From positions 1-64,000 of the forward strand of contig NZ_JAFCJJ010000001.1 in assembly GCF_018131015.1 (NCBI RefSeq): a DNA stretch of 64,000 bases, given 5' to 3'. Numbering within the stretch: position 1 is the stretch's first letter; the number at the start of each line of letters is the position of its first letter. This document shows, in pieces, positions 25,333-32,882 of the stretch. The DNA is from Bradyrhizobium diazoefficiens (GTDB lineage: Bacteria; Pseudomonadota; Alphaproteobacteria; Rhizobiales; Xanthobacteraceae). The notes beneath the pieces are model-generated. The model did not search any database. It saw only the letters and a program-made list of their open reading frames with translations, and was not told the origin of the DNA. The position numbers were made by a program, and so were the translations under genes.

Positions 25333-25859
25333 CAGCCGGCCTTCGGCGTCGAATGTGTCGCGCCATCGGAGCGGCCGATCTCGCGCAGCCGGGTGCCGAG
25401 CGAGAGCTTGTCGATGCTCTTCAGCGGCAGGTTCACGAAGCTATCGATCCGGTTCCTGAGATAGCGGAACGCGGTGACGAACGCCGCCTGCCTTTCCAGT
25501 TCCGAACCTTCCGCCGCGGCAGGATCCTCGATGCCCCAGTGCGCGGTCATCGGCTGACCCGGCCAGAGGGGGCAGGCTTCGCCCGCGGCGTTGTCGCAAA
25601 CGGTGAAGACGAAATCCATCACCGGCGCGTCGGGTGCTGCGAACTCCAGCCAGCTCTTCGAGCGCATGCCGCCGGTCGGGTAGTCCATGCTTTGCAGCGT
25701 TCGCAGCGCCAGCGGATGCACCGCGCCTTTCGGCGTGCTGCCGGCGGAGAACGACTGAAAGCGGCCGGCGCCGTCCTTGCGAAGGATCGACTCGGCGAGG
25801 ATCGAGCGCGCCGAGTTGCCGGTGCACAGGAACAGGACGTTGAACGTGTGATCAGGCAC
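25332..25859 (-). CDS. arsC: Arsenate reductase ArsC, low-MW phosphatase fold
   Basis: This is a 175-residue arsenate reductase. The phosphatase-type P-loop CTGNSAR carries C12. C88 (FTVCDNA) and C96 (EACPLWPG) supply the relay cysteines of the thioredoxin-linked class. It reduces arsenate to arsenite in the cytoplasm. The gene overlaps arsR by eight bases and aqpS by one, showing tight coupling. Length is somewhat greater than the classic 130-140 residues because of a C-terminal extension (SLGTRLREIGRSDG). Confidence 0.9.
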   Translation of the reverse strand: MPDHTFNVLFLCTGNSARSILAESILRKDGAGRFQSFSAGSTPKGAVHPLALRTLQSMDYPTGGMRSKSWLEFAAPDAPVMDFVFTVCDNAAGEACPLWPGQPMTAHWGIEDPAAAEGSELERQAAFVTAFRYLRNRIDSFVNLPLKSIDKLSLGTRLREIGRSDGATHSTPKAG

Positions 25860-26214
25860 GGCTTCGCTCCCTTCGTTTTGGCGGGCAGCAGGATTGCAGG
25901 GTTTGAACGACGGGTTCGCAAACTTCGGGGCGTCCGCCGCAGCAATCGCGCAGCAGGAAAACGGTCACGTCCCGGAATTCGCCGAGGCTGGCGCGGTAGA
26001 CGATCGAGCGGCCGTGCCGCTCGGACGTGACGAGCCGCGCGCGCGTCAGGATCGATAGATGGGCTGACAGCGTGTTCTGCGGGACTTCCAGCAGGCGCGC
26101 GAGGTCGCCGGCCGCGAGCCCATCGGGCTCGTGCCGCACGAGCGTGCGGAACGCCTCCAGGCGCGTCGCTTGAGACAGTGCGGCGAGGGCGAGGACGGCT
26201 TTTTCAGTTTCCAT
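25852..26214 (-). CDS. arsR: ArsR-type arsenic-responsive repressor (first of three)
   Basis: This 120-residue winged-helix repressor has the HTH at about residues 30-60 (GDLARLLEVPQNTLSAHLSILTRARLV). Candidate arsenite ligands lie at the C-terminus: DCCGGRPEVC, CC plus a third Cys six residues on, and a late CC (QSCCPPKRR). It heads arsR-arsC-aqpS. Its start codon lies inside a 20-base palindrome (26211-26230), so the repressor would block transcription at its own initiation site. There is no clear Shine-Dalgarno before the ATG, so the mRNA may be leaderless. Confidence 0.85.
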   Translation of the reverse strand: METEKAVLALAALSQATRLEAFRTLVRHEPDGLAAGDLARLLEVPQNTLSAHLSILTRARLVTSERHGRSIVYRASLGEFRDVTVFLLRDCCGGRPEVCEPVVQTLQSCCPPKRRERSRA

Positions 26215-26230
26215 ATATCCAGATATATGG
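26211..26230. promoter_or_regulatory. ArsR operator overlapping the arsR start codon
   Basis: CCATATATCCAGATATATGG is a perfect inverted repeat of two 9-base arms with a 2-base centre. It covers the minus-strand ATG (26212-26214). The AT-rich palindrome is the usual form of ArsR/SmtB-family operators. Confidence 0.65.
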
Positions 26231-26232
26231 AT

Positions 26233-26781
26233 TTAATGAATGCCCGTCAATCGGGTCTCGTGGCGGGCCGGCGCCAACGGCGGCCACAGCAGCGCGCGAA
26301 CGATGAGCGGAATGCCAATCGCAAAGGGTATCAGCCAGTACATGAAATGAGGCAGCTCCTTCCAGAGCGGAAGCTGCTTGCCGTTGTCGACGTAGAAGGC
26401 GACCAGCATCAGTATGTACGACAGGCCCATCCCCGCGATGTGGAGCCTGACCCAGGACCACCAGCGGCGCCGCAGCGCGGTGCGCCCGAGCCATGCGCAG
26501 GTGAACGACAACGCGCCGAGGACGAACAAATGACGGTTTTCGGCCCAGCGCAGCAGCGACAGCAATGTCGAGGACGAAAACAGCGCCAGCAGGCACCAGA
26601 AATAGATCGTTCCAAGCCTCGAATGATTTCCGCGGCGCTTCTCGCTCAACATCGCGACCGCGCCGGTCGCGACGCACGCAAGACCGAGGGGAATGTGCAA
26701 GCCGAGGACCACCGCCAGAAAGAAGGGGTCCGACGACGGAATTTCGATGCCCGCCACGAGGGTCGTTTCTTCACCTGTCAT
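26233..26781 (-). CDS. Small integral membrane protein (DUF2306-like)
   Basis: This 182-residue protein has five hydrophobic helices. The first (FFLAVVLGLHIPLGLACVATGAVAML) ends in a short SEKRRGNHSRLGTIYFW loop with His and Arg, as in DUF2306 membrane proteins; other His residues (RHLF, RLHIAGMG, HFMYW) could bind a cofactor. It starts with ATGA overlap to the preceding MFS gene, so it is translationally coupled to a transporter in an ArsR-headed unit. The function is unknown. Confidence 0.6.
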   Translation of the reverse strand: MTGEETTLVAGIEIPSSDPFFLAVVLGLHIPLGLACVATGAVAMLSEKRRGNHSRLGTIYFWCLLALFSSSTLLSLLRWAENRHLFVLGALSFTCAWLGRTALRRRWWSWVRLHIAGMGLSYILMLVAFYVDNGKQLPLWKELPHFMYWLIPFAIGIPLIVRALLWPPLAPARHETRLTGIH

Positions 26782-28040
26782 GGCACGACTCCGATTCCGT
26801 AATTCGATACGGCGGACGAGGATGGTCGTCTGACGGCAAATGCCCCGGCGCCGCAGACGATGCAAAGCGCACAGCAGCCGGTCAGGACGGTCGCATAACC
26901 TCCCGTCCAGTCGACGCTCGCCGCAAACGGTAGCGGGCCGAACGCTGCGCCGGCAGTTCCGAAGACGAACGATGCGCCCCTGATAGCGCCGAGGTGGTCC
27001 CGGCCGAAATACTGGGCGTAGCCGGCGGCGTTGATCGCTTGCTGCGAGCCGTACGCAGCGCCCACACTCAGCGCGTACAGCGCGCTCACTGCGATTCCGC
27101 TGCCAAACGCCGGGAGAGCCGACGCCAGCGCAAGCATCGACATTGAAAGCGGCACCAGGAGCCGCGGCTCGGAGCGATCCAGCAGAAATCCGGTGCCGAG
27201 TGTGACAACAGCTTGAACCCCGGCCAGCAGGGACAACAGCAGTAGCGCGGCGCCGTGCGCGATCCCGGCCGACCGCATGATCGAGAAGTGGTTGAGCAGG
27301 AGAGCGGTGCCGATGGCATTGGTCAGAAAGCCGGCCGCGCAGAGCAGCCAGAATACGCCGGTGCGGAGCGCCTGCTCGCGCGTAAACGAAGGCTCCTCCC
27401 GTCGGGATTCCGGGTGAGGGAGCAGTCCGGCGTCGGCGCTGAGGCCGAATTTTTCCGGCCGATCGCGAAACAGCGCGGCTGCCACGGGAAGGATGGTGAG
27501 TGCGACGAGTCCGGCAAGGACGAGATAGGCGCCGCGCCAACCGCAGAGCGAGATGAGGGCATCGGTCAGAGCCGGAAAGACCATCGAACCGGCCGCGAGC
27601 CCGAGACTCGCCGCCGCAGCGGCGATGCCGCGCCGACGCACAAACCAGAGATTGACGACCTGCTGGCTGACGAGACCAAGGCCGCCGATCGCCGCGCCGC
27701 GCAGGAGAGCGAAGCCGATCAGCAACATCAATGCGGATTGAACTGTCGCCATGAGAGCGCAGGCCATGGCGAGCGCGCCGGCGATGATGGTCGCCGTCAG
27801 GCGAGGCCCGCGCCGGTCGATCCAGCGGCCGATCACCGGTGCCGGCAGAATTCCCGCAAGCGTTCCAACTGCATAGGCAATCGAGGCCGATGTGCGCGAG
27901 ATGCCAAGCTCGGATGTGATAGGATCGAAGAAGACCGAAACGCCTGCCGTCTGGCCGGGCAGGGTCATGAACGAGCCGAACGTGCCCGCGCCCAATATGA
28001 TCCAGCCATAATGGAGAGCCGACGTTTGGGGGCTCACCAT
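26778..28040 (-). CDS. MFS transporter in ArsR-headed operon
   Basis: This 420-residue transporter has 12 hydrophobic helices. The loop between helices 2 and 3 (GRWIDRRGPRL) is the MFS motif A. The subgroup looks like OxlT/monocarboxylate-type permeases. The gene is 11 bases downstream of the second arsR, so it is probably arsenic-regulated; MFS proteins that export arsenite or methyl-/organoarsenicals are known, but this one could equally carry another substrate. I start it at ATG 28040 rather than 28094, which lies within the arsR gene. Confidence 0.75.
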   Translation of the reverse strand: MVSPQTSALHYGWIILGAGTFGSFMTLPGQTAGVSVFFDPITSELGISRTSASIAYAVGTLAGILPAPVIGRWIDRRGPRLTATIIAGALAMACALMATVQSALMLLIGFALLRGAAIGGLGLVSQQVVNLWFVRRRGIAAAAASLGLAAGSMVFPALTDALISLCGWRGAYLVLAGLVALTILPVAAALFRDRPEKFGLSADAGLLPHPESRREEPSFTREQALRTGVFWLLCAAGFLTNAIGTALLLNHFSIMRSAGIAHGAALLLLSLLAGVQAVVTLGTGFLLDRSEPRLLVPLSMSMLALASALPAFGSGIAVSALYALSVGAAYGSQQAINAAGYAQYFGRDHLGAIRGASFVFGTAGAAFGPLPFAASVDWTGGYATVLTGCCALCIVCGAGAFAVRRPSSSAVSNYGIGVVP

Positions 28041-28050
28041 CCGCACGGGA

Positions 28051-28377
28051 TCAACTCGCCCGGCGCGTCGCCGGCGGAGACAAATCGTCCGCAAATCCCT
28101 CGCAGCAATGTTCGCGCAGGAACGCGACGATGCCGTCCATGCGCTCGTATTGCGCGCGGCAGATCACCATACGCCCGATTTTTTCCTGGGCGACCAGTCC
28201 CGCGCCGACCAACCCGCGCAAATGAAAGGCGAGGGTGGAGGCTGGTACGTCAAGACGGGTCTGGATGTCGGTGATGTTGAGGCCGGGCGGTCCGGCCCTC
28301 ACCAGCAGCCGATAGATGTCCAGCCGGGTCAAATTGCCCAATTCCGCCAAGCAGCGTGCAGCGATCTTTCGGTTCAT
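28051..28377 (-). CDS. ArsR-type repressor (second of three)
   Basis: This is a 108-residue ArsR family regulator with HTH (LNITDIQTRLDVPASTLAFHLRGLVGAGLV, about residues 33-62). The C-terminal helix ends GIVAFLREHCCEGF, a vicinal Cys pair but no third Cys nearby. It is a close relative of the third regulator at 28580, sharing the PASTLxxHL and VAFLxxxCC patterns. It heads the MFS / DUF2306-like operon. A 22-base near-palindrome lies 34 bases upstream. Confidence 0.8.
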   Translation of the reverse strand: MNRKIAARCLAELGNLTRLDIYRLLVRAGPPGLNITDIQTRLDVPASTLAFHLRGLVGAGLVAQEKIGRMVICRAQYERMDGIVAFLREHCCEGFADDLSPPATRRAS

Positions 28378-28411
28378 GGGTCTTCACATACAGCAAATCG
28401 CGGAAATTGTA

Positions 28412-28433
28412 ACTATAAAACTAGTTTTGTAGT
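28412..28433. promoter_or_regulatory. Near-perfect 22-bp palindrome, likely ArsR operator
   Basis: Bases 28412-28433 form an inverted repeat with core AAAACTAGTTTT (perfect) and outer ACTA/TAGT arms; only one of 11 pairs mismatches. It lies 34 bases upstream of the second arsR. The CTAG centre is shared with the TTCTAGAA sites at 28530 and 28924, suggesting related repressors. Confidence 0.6.
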
Positions 28434-28529
28434 GTTAAGTGCCCGCGGGTATCCCGGGGCGAGGCGCCGCCTTCGGCGATCCTGCCGCGCGCGTGCACGG
28501 CCCTGGCCGGCGGTCATTTATTTCCAATA

Positions 28530-28537
28530 TTCTAGAA
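28530..28537. promoter_or_regulatory. TTCTAGAA site before the third arsR
   Basis: An 8-base palindrome TTCTAGAA is embedded in AT-rich AATATTCTAGAAATAT, 42 bases upstream of the third arsR start. The same 8-mer recurs at 28924, just before the flavoprotein gene. Two copies flanking one regulator gene in a GC-rich genome are unlikely by chance. Confidence 0.5.
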
Positions 28538-28579
28538 ATATGGTTTGACGGCGAGGGGCGAACGGCGCATGCTGTGCCC

Positions 28580-28897
28580 ATGAAGATCGACGACGCAGCA
28601 GTACGCCTTGAAGCCTTGGGCAACCGCACCCGGCTCCAGATTTATCGGAGCCTGGTCAGGGCAGGGCACTCGGGCATGCCCGTGGGGCGCCTGCAGGAAA
28701 AGCTGAAGATCCCGGCGTCCACGCTGTCGCATCACCTCAAGACTTTGGTCTCCGTTGGACTCGTCAGTCAGGTCAGGGAATCGACGACCCTGGTCTGTCA
28801 CGCGAACTTCGATGCGATGCGGGGGCTGGTGGCCTTCCTGGTGGCGGAGTGCTGCGCGGACGAAGTTGGATGCACGGGCGCGCAAACGGCGGCCTGA
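28580..28897 (+). CDS. ArsR-type repressor (third of three)
   Basis: This is a 105-residue regulator. The HTH is MPVGRLQEKLKIPASTLSHHLKTLVSVGLV (about residues 32-61). The C-terminus reads GLVAFLVAECCADEVGCTG. CC plus a Cys five residues later is the arsenite-binding triad spacing known from Acidithiobacillus ferrooxidans ArsR (C95, C96, C102). It heads arsR-flavoprotein-MFS-MFS on the plus strand. ATG 28580 is preceded by poor SD, but the start fits the family alignment. Confidence 0.85.
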   Translation: MKIDDAAVRLEALGNRTRLQIYRSLVRAGHSGMPVGRLQEKLKIPASTLSHHLKTLVSVGLVSQVRESTTLVCHANFDAMRGLVAFLVAECCADEVGCTGAQTAA

Positions 28898-28923
28898 CTT
28901 TTGCGGCCGATATTATTCGATGG

Positions 28924-28931
28924 TTCTAGAA
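28924..28931. promoter_or_regulatory. TTCTAGAA site before the flavoprotein gene
   Basis: This is the second copy of TTCTAGAA, 16 bases upstream of the flavoprotein ATG and 26 bases after the third arsR stop. It suggests that the flavoprotein-MFS genes may have their own ArsR-controlled promoter in addition to read-through. Confidence 0.45.
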
Positions 28932-28947
28932 TGATGGGAGTAGTGCA

Positions 28948-30315
28948 ATGAGCGGCGGAAAGACGGTTGCCATCATCGGGGCAGGGCCGGTCGGCCTGGC
29001 TGCGGCGGCGCACGTGCTGGAACGCGGCATGTCGCCGATCGTGCTGGAGGCCGGACCCGAAGCCGGGCACGCGATCCGCCAGTGGCAGCAGGTCCAGCTG
29101 TTCTCGCCCTGGGAATACAATTTCGACAAGGCGGCGTTGCGCCTGCTCGCCGCGACGGGATGGAATTCGCCGGACCCAAAATCCTATCCGACCGGCGGCG
29201 AATTGCTCGATCGCTACCTCACGCCGCTTGCGACGCGCACGCCGCTGCGCGAGGCGATCCGGACTTCCAGCCGCGTCACGGCCATCAGCCGCACCGGATT
29301 CGACAAGGCGAAGAGCAAGGGCCGGGAGCAGGCGCCGTTCGAGATCCGCTACCAGAACGGCAAGGGCCCCGAGGTGCTGCGGGCCGATGCCGTCATCGAC
29401 GCGTCGGGCACGTGGTTCTCGCCCAACCCCGCCGGCAGCAACGGCTTGCCTGCGATCGGCGAGCGCGAGCACGCGGGCCGCATCGCCTATGGCATGCCGG
29501 ACGTGCGCGGCGTCGAGCGCGCCAGATATGCGGGGAAAACTGTCGCCGTGCTCGGCGCCGGCCATTCCGCCGTGGGCACGCTGATCGACCTCGTGCAGCT
29601 CGCAGATGAGGCGCCCGGCACGCAAGCCATCTGGCTGTTGCGTGGCGCCGATCCGGCAAAATCCTTTGGTGGTGGCCGCAACGACAAGCTTGCCGCGCGC
29701 GGCGAGCTGGGCTCTGCCTTCGCCGCGCTCGTCGCTGCCGGGAAGATCAGGATCGAGGCCGGCTTCGGCGTCACCCACATCTCTTCGAGCGAAGGACGCC
29801 TCAGGATTTCAGCGGGCGCCGGCTGCGGTGCGCGCAGCGTGGTCGCGGACGAGCTGGTCGTCTCGACCGGCTTTCGTCCCGACCTTGCATTCCTGTCCGA
29901 GCTGCGGCTTCGGCTCGACCCGGCGATCGAGGCACCTGTTGCGCTCGCGCCGCTGATCGATCCCAACGAGCATAGCTGCGGCACCGTCCGTCCCCACGGC
30001 GCGCGCGAGCTCGCGCATGACGAGCCGGGCTTCTATCTGGCCGGCATGAAATCCTACGGTCGCGCTCCGACCTTCCTGATGATGACCGGATATGAGCAGG
30101 TCCGCTCGGTTGTCGCCGAGATCGCGGGCGACAGCAAGGCCGCCGCACGGGTCGAGCTCGTGCTGCCGGAGACCGGTGTCTGCACGCGCGGCGGCGTCGA
30201 ATCCGCGGGCGCCGCAGGATGCTGCGGCGGACCGGCGAAAACCGAGCCCTCGGCCTGCTGTGCCGACGACGAGGCGGCCAAGAAGGCCGGCGCCAAGGGG
30301 TGCGGTTGTTCATGA
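28948..30315 (+). CDS. Flavin-dependent oxidoreductase with Cys-rich tail, in ars cluster
   Basis: This 455-residue protein has two dinucleotide-binding motifs, IIGAGPVGLAAAAHV near the start (FAD) and VLGAGHSAVGTLIDL near residue 195 (NAD(P)H), as in flavin-containing monooxygenases. The last 45 residues are rich in Cys: VCTRGG, AAGCCGGP, SACCADD and KGCGCS, eight in all. Such tails bind arsenite or other soft metals. It is translationally coupled (ATGA) to an MFS transporter and controlled by an ArsR. Similar gene neighbourhoods include ArsO-type putative monooxygenases. I infer a role in converting an arsenical before export; the reaction is unknown. Confidence 0.75.
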   Translation: MSGGKTVAIIGAGPVGLAAAAHVLERGMSPIVLEAGPEAGHAIRQWQQVQLFSPWEYNFDKAALRLLAATGWNSPDPKSYPTGGELLDRYLTPLATRTPLREAIRTSSRVTAISRTGFDKAKSKGREQAPFEIRYQNGKGPEVLRADAVIDASGTWFSPNPAGSNGLPAIGEREHAGRIAYGMPDVRGVERARYAGKTVAVLGAGHSAVGTLIDLVQLADEAPGTQAIWLLRGADPAKSFGGGRNDKLAARGELGSAFAALVAAGKIRIEAGFGVTHISSSEGRLRISAGAGCGARSVVADELVVSTGFRPDLAFLSELRLRLDPAIEAPVALAPLIDPNEHSCGTVRPHGARELAHDEPGFYLAGMKSYGRAPTFLMMTGYEQVRSVVAEIAGDSKAAARVELVLPETGVCTRGGVESAGAAGCCGGPAKTEPSACCADDEAAKKAGAKGCGCS

Positions 30316-31532
30316 AGCAAAGTCCTGCGGACCGGGGTGCCGGTCCGCTCACCGTCGTGCTCGCACTCGGCACCGCGCAGACCATCGCGTGGGCGTCGAG
30401 CTATTATCTTCCGGCCATCCTCGCCGTGCCGATCGCGCGGGATCTCGATCTGACGCCGACCTACATGTTCGGATCGCTCTCGGGGGCGCTCGTCCTCTCC
30501 GGACTTCTCGGCCCGCGTGTCGGTCATTCCATCGACAGGTTCGGCGGACGCAGCCTGCTCGCGATTTCGAACTTCGTCTTTGCGGCCGGCCTGCTGCTGC
30601 TGGGCGCTGCCCATGGCGCGGCGGGGCTGATTGCAGCCTGGGTGTTGCTCGGCATTGGCATGGGGATGGGCCTCTATGAAGCGGCGTTCGCAACGCTCGC
30701 ACGCATCCACGGCGCGGCGGCGCGAAAATCCATCACCGGCATCACCCTGATTGCGGGCTTTGCCAGCACGCTCGGCTGGCCGCTGACGACGTGGCTGGAT
30801 GCCGAGTATGGCTGGCGCGTGGCTTGCCAGGTGTGGGCTGCGATCCATCTCGCTCTGGCGCTGCCGCTCAATCTGTCGCTGCCGCGTGCGGCGCCATTGC
30901 ATCCGGAGGCTCCGCCGCCTGCCGAAGCGGGCCGGCATTCCGAAGGCCAGAGCGAGACTTTTGCGATGGCCTTGCTGGCTTACATCTTCGCGGCCGCAAG
31001 CTTCGTCAGCTCGGGCATCTCGGCCATTCTGCCGTCGATGCTGGTTGCATTCGGAGCGACGCCGGCCGAGGCCTTGCTCGCGGGGACCCTGGTCGGCCCT
31101 GCCCAGGTCGGCGCCCGGCTCCTCGAAGCAGGATGGCTCGGCCGGTTTCATCCGCTGGTCTCGGCGAGGCTTGCCGTGCTGACGAATCCGCTCGGCGTCG
31201 TCGCGCTGCTCGCGGGAGGCTCGTTGTTCGCCCCGGTGTTCGCCATTCTCTACGGCGCGGGCAACGGCATCATCACGATCGCGCGCGGCACGCTGCCGCT
31301 GGCGTTGTTCGGGCCGGTGGGGTTTGGCAAGCGTGTCGGCATGATCTCGCTGCCGTCCCGGTTGACGGGCGCGGCCGCGCCGCTGGCACTCGGGTTGATG
31401 GTGGAGCAGATCGGTCGCGGCGCGCTGTGGATCAGCGCCCTCGTTTCGCTGTCTGCGTTCGTTGCGCTCCTGCTGCTTCACGCAGGTTCGGCGACATCGG
31501 AGCCGCTCCGGGCGGGAGGCGAAAATTCGTAG
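30312..31532 (+). CDS. MFS transporter (first of pair), ars cluster
   Basis: This 406-residue MFS protein has 12 hydrophobic helices. The start overlaps the flavoprotein stop (ATGA). The motif A region between helices 2 and 3 reads GPRVGHSIDRFGGRSL. The subgroup resembles bacterial MFS of unknown substrate found beside FAD-dependent oxidoreductases. As the product of the flavoprotein is probably hydrophobic or anionic, this may be its exporter; that is inference from coupling. Confidence 0.75.
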   Translation: MKQSPADRGAGPLTVVLALGTAQTIAWASSYYLPAILAVPIARDLDLTPTYMFGSLSGALVLSGLLGPRVGHSIDRFGGRSLLAISNFVFAAGLLLLGAAHGAAGLIAAWVLLGIGMGMGLYEAAFATLARIHGAAARKSITGITLIAGFASTLGWPLTTWLDAEYGWRVACQVWAAIHLALALPLNLSLPRAAPLHPEAPPPAEAGRHSEGQSETFAMALLAYIFAAASFVSSGISAILPSMLVAFGATPAEALLAGTLVGPAQVGARLLEAGWLGRFHPLVSARLAVLTNPLGVVALLAGGSLFAPVFAILYGAGNGIITIARGTLPLALFGPVGFGKRVGMISLPSRLTGAAAPLALGLMVEQIGRGALWISALVSLSAFVALLLLHAGSATSEPLRAGGENS

Positions 31533-31533
31533 C

Positions 31534-32751
31534 TTGAACGGACGGTCGCTGATTGCGGTGATGTGCATCGGCCAGGTCGGAAATCTGCTGCCGCACGTGA
31601 CGCTGTCGGCAAATCTCGCGCAGCATCTGATGCCGGCGTGGGGCCTTTCCGCCGCCGAAGGCGGCTTGATGGCGAGCGGCTATGCGTTCGGCTACATGCT
31701 CGCAGTGCCCGTGCTGACGACGCTGACCGACCGCATCGACGCGCGGATCGTGCTGCTGTTCGGCTCCATCGTCAGCGGACTTGCGACCGCGGCATTTGGC
31801 GTCTTCGCGGAAGGCTTCTGGTCGGGAACGATCATCTGGTCGCTTGCGGGCCTGGGCTTTGCGGGCGCCTACATGCCCGGGCTCAAGGCGCTGACGGATC
31901 GATTGCCCGCCGGCGACACCTCGCGGGCAGTGACGCTGTACACGTCGAGCTTCTCGGTGGGCGTCGGCCTGTCGTTCCTGGTCGCGCAGGTCCTCGCCGA
32001 CCGCTGGGGCTGGCGGACCGCGTTCTATGTGACCGGTATCGGACCCGTTGCGATGGTGGCCGCGTGTCTTCTGATGGAGGCGCGTCGGCCCGCCCCGAAG
32101 GCAGGCCGGCTGCTGAACTTCGCACCCGTCTTCGCCAATCGCGAGGCGCTCGGCTACATCCTCGGCTACGGCGCTCATTGCTTCGAGCTCTATGGCATCC
32201 GCACCTGGCTGGTCGGATTCTGGACCTTCGTGGTTGCGCATCAGGGCGCGCCGTCGTGGCTGACGCCCGTGCTGATGAGCTTTTGCTTCGCGGTGATCTC
32301 GATGCCGGCAAGCATCCTCGGCAACGAGGCCGCGCTGAAATTCGGACGACATCGCGCGATCACGGTGGTGATGATCGCGTCGGCCTGCGTCGCGGTCGTC
32401 ATCGGCCTCAACGCGACAGCCCCGGCGTGGGTGCTGGCGCTGCTGCTGCTGGTCTATGGCCTGACGGTGCCGGCCGATTCCGGCGCGTTGACCGCCGGCA
32501 TGTCTGCCGCGGCCGTCTCCGAGCATCGCGGCGCGACCCTGGCCCTGCACTCTACCGTCGGTTTCGGCCTCTCGGCGGTCGGTGCCTGGGGGACCGGCGT
32601 CGCGCTCGACATCGCGGGCGGCCCGCAGAGCGCGAGCGGCTGGCTGTTGATGTTCGTCGTTCTCGCGGCCGGGATCCTGCTCGGACCATTGGCGCTGCTC
32701 TGGGCGCGCGGGATGGGGGCCAAGGCGCATCGGGGAACGACCGCGCGATGA
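31534..32751 (+). CDS. MFS transporter (second of pair), ars cluster
   Basis: This 405-residue MFS protein has 12 helices, beginning LNGRSLIAVMCIGQVGNLLPHVTLSANL. I chose TTG 31534, one base after the previous stop, with GGGAGG upstream; ATG 31561 would lose nine residues. It differs from the first MFS and is closer to sugar/aromatic-acid-type permeases with AFGYMLAVPVLTTLTDRIDAR as motif A. The tight spacing implies one transcript for all four genes. The next minus-strand gene lies beyond a lower-GC boundary. Confidence 0.7.
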   Translation: MNGRSLIAVMCIGQVGNLLPHVTLSANLAQHLMPAWGLSAAEGGLMASGYAFGYMLAVPVLTTLTDRIDARIVLLFGSIVSGLATAAFGVFAEGFWSGTIIWSLAGLGFAGAYMPGLKALTDRLPAGDTSRAVTLYTSSFSVGVGLSFLVAQVLADRWGWRTAFYVTGIGPVAMVAACLLMEARRPAPKAGRLLNFAPVFANREALGYILGYGAHCFELYGIRTWLVGFWTFVVAHQGAPSWLTPVLMSFCFAVISMPASILGNEAALKFGRHRAITVVMIASACVAVVIGLNATAPAWVLALLLLVYGLTVPADSGALTAGMSAAAVSEHRGATLALHSTVGFGLSAVGAWGTGVALDIAGGPQSASGWLLMFVVLAAGILLGPLALLWARGMGAKAHRGTTAR

Positions 32752-32882
32752 TGCCCGAGGCGGCTGCGATTGACCCGGGGCGGGCGGTAGAGCGCGCGAG
32801 TTGAATAAACTGCTAGTGAAACACCGTGCGTTAAATTCGTAGGCGCAACACATGATCCCGCGCCCAGCGACAGTTGTTCCAG

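Noticed and set aside
26233..27540. Possible long membrane protein of 435 residues
   Set aside because: The first 250 codons are a shadow of the MFS gene; the ATGA-coupled start at 26781 is the real one.
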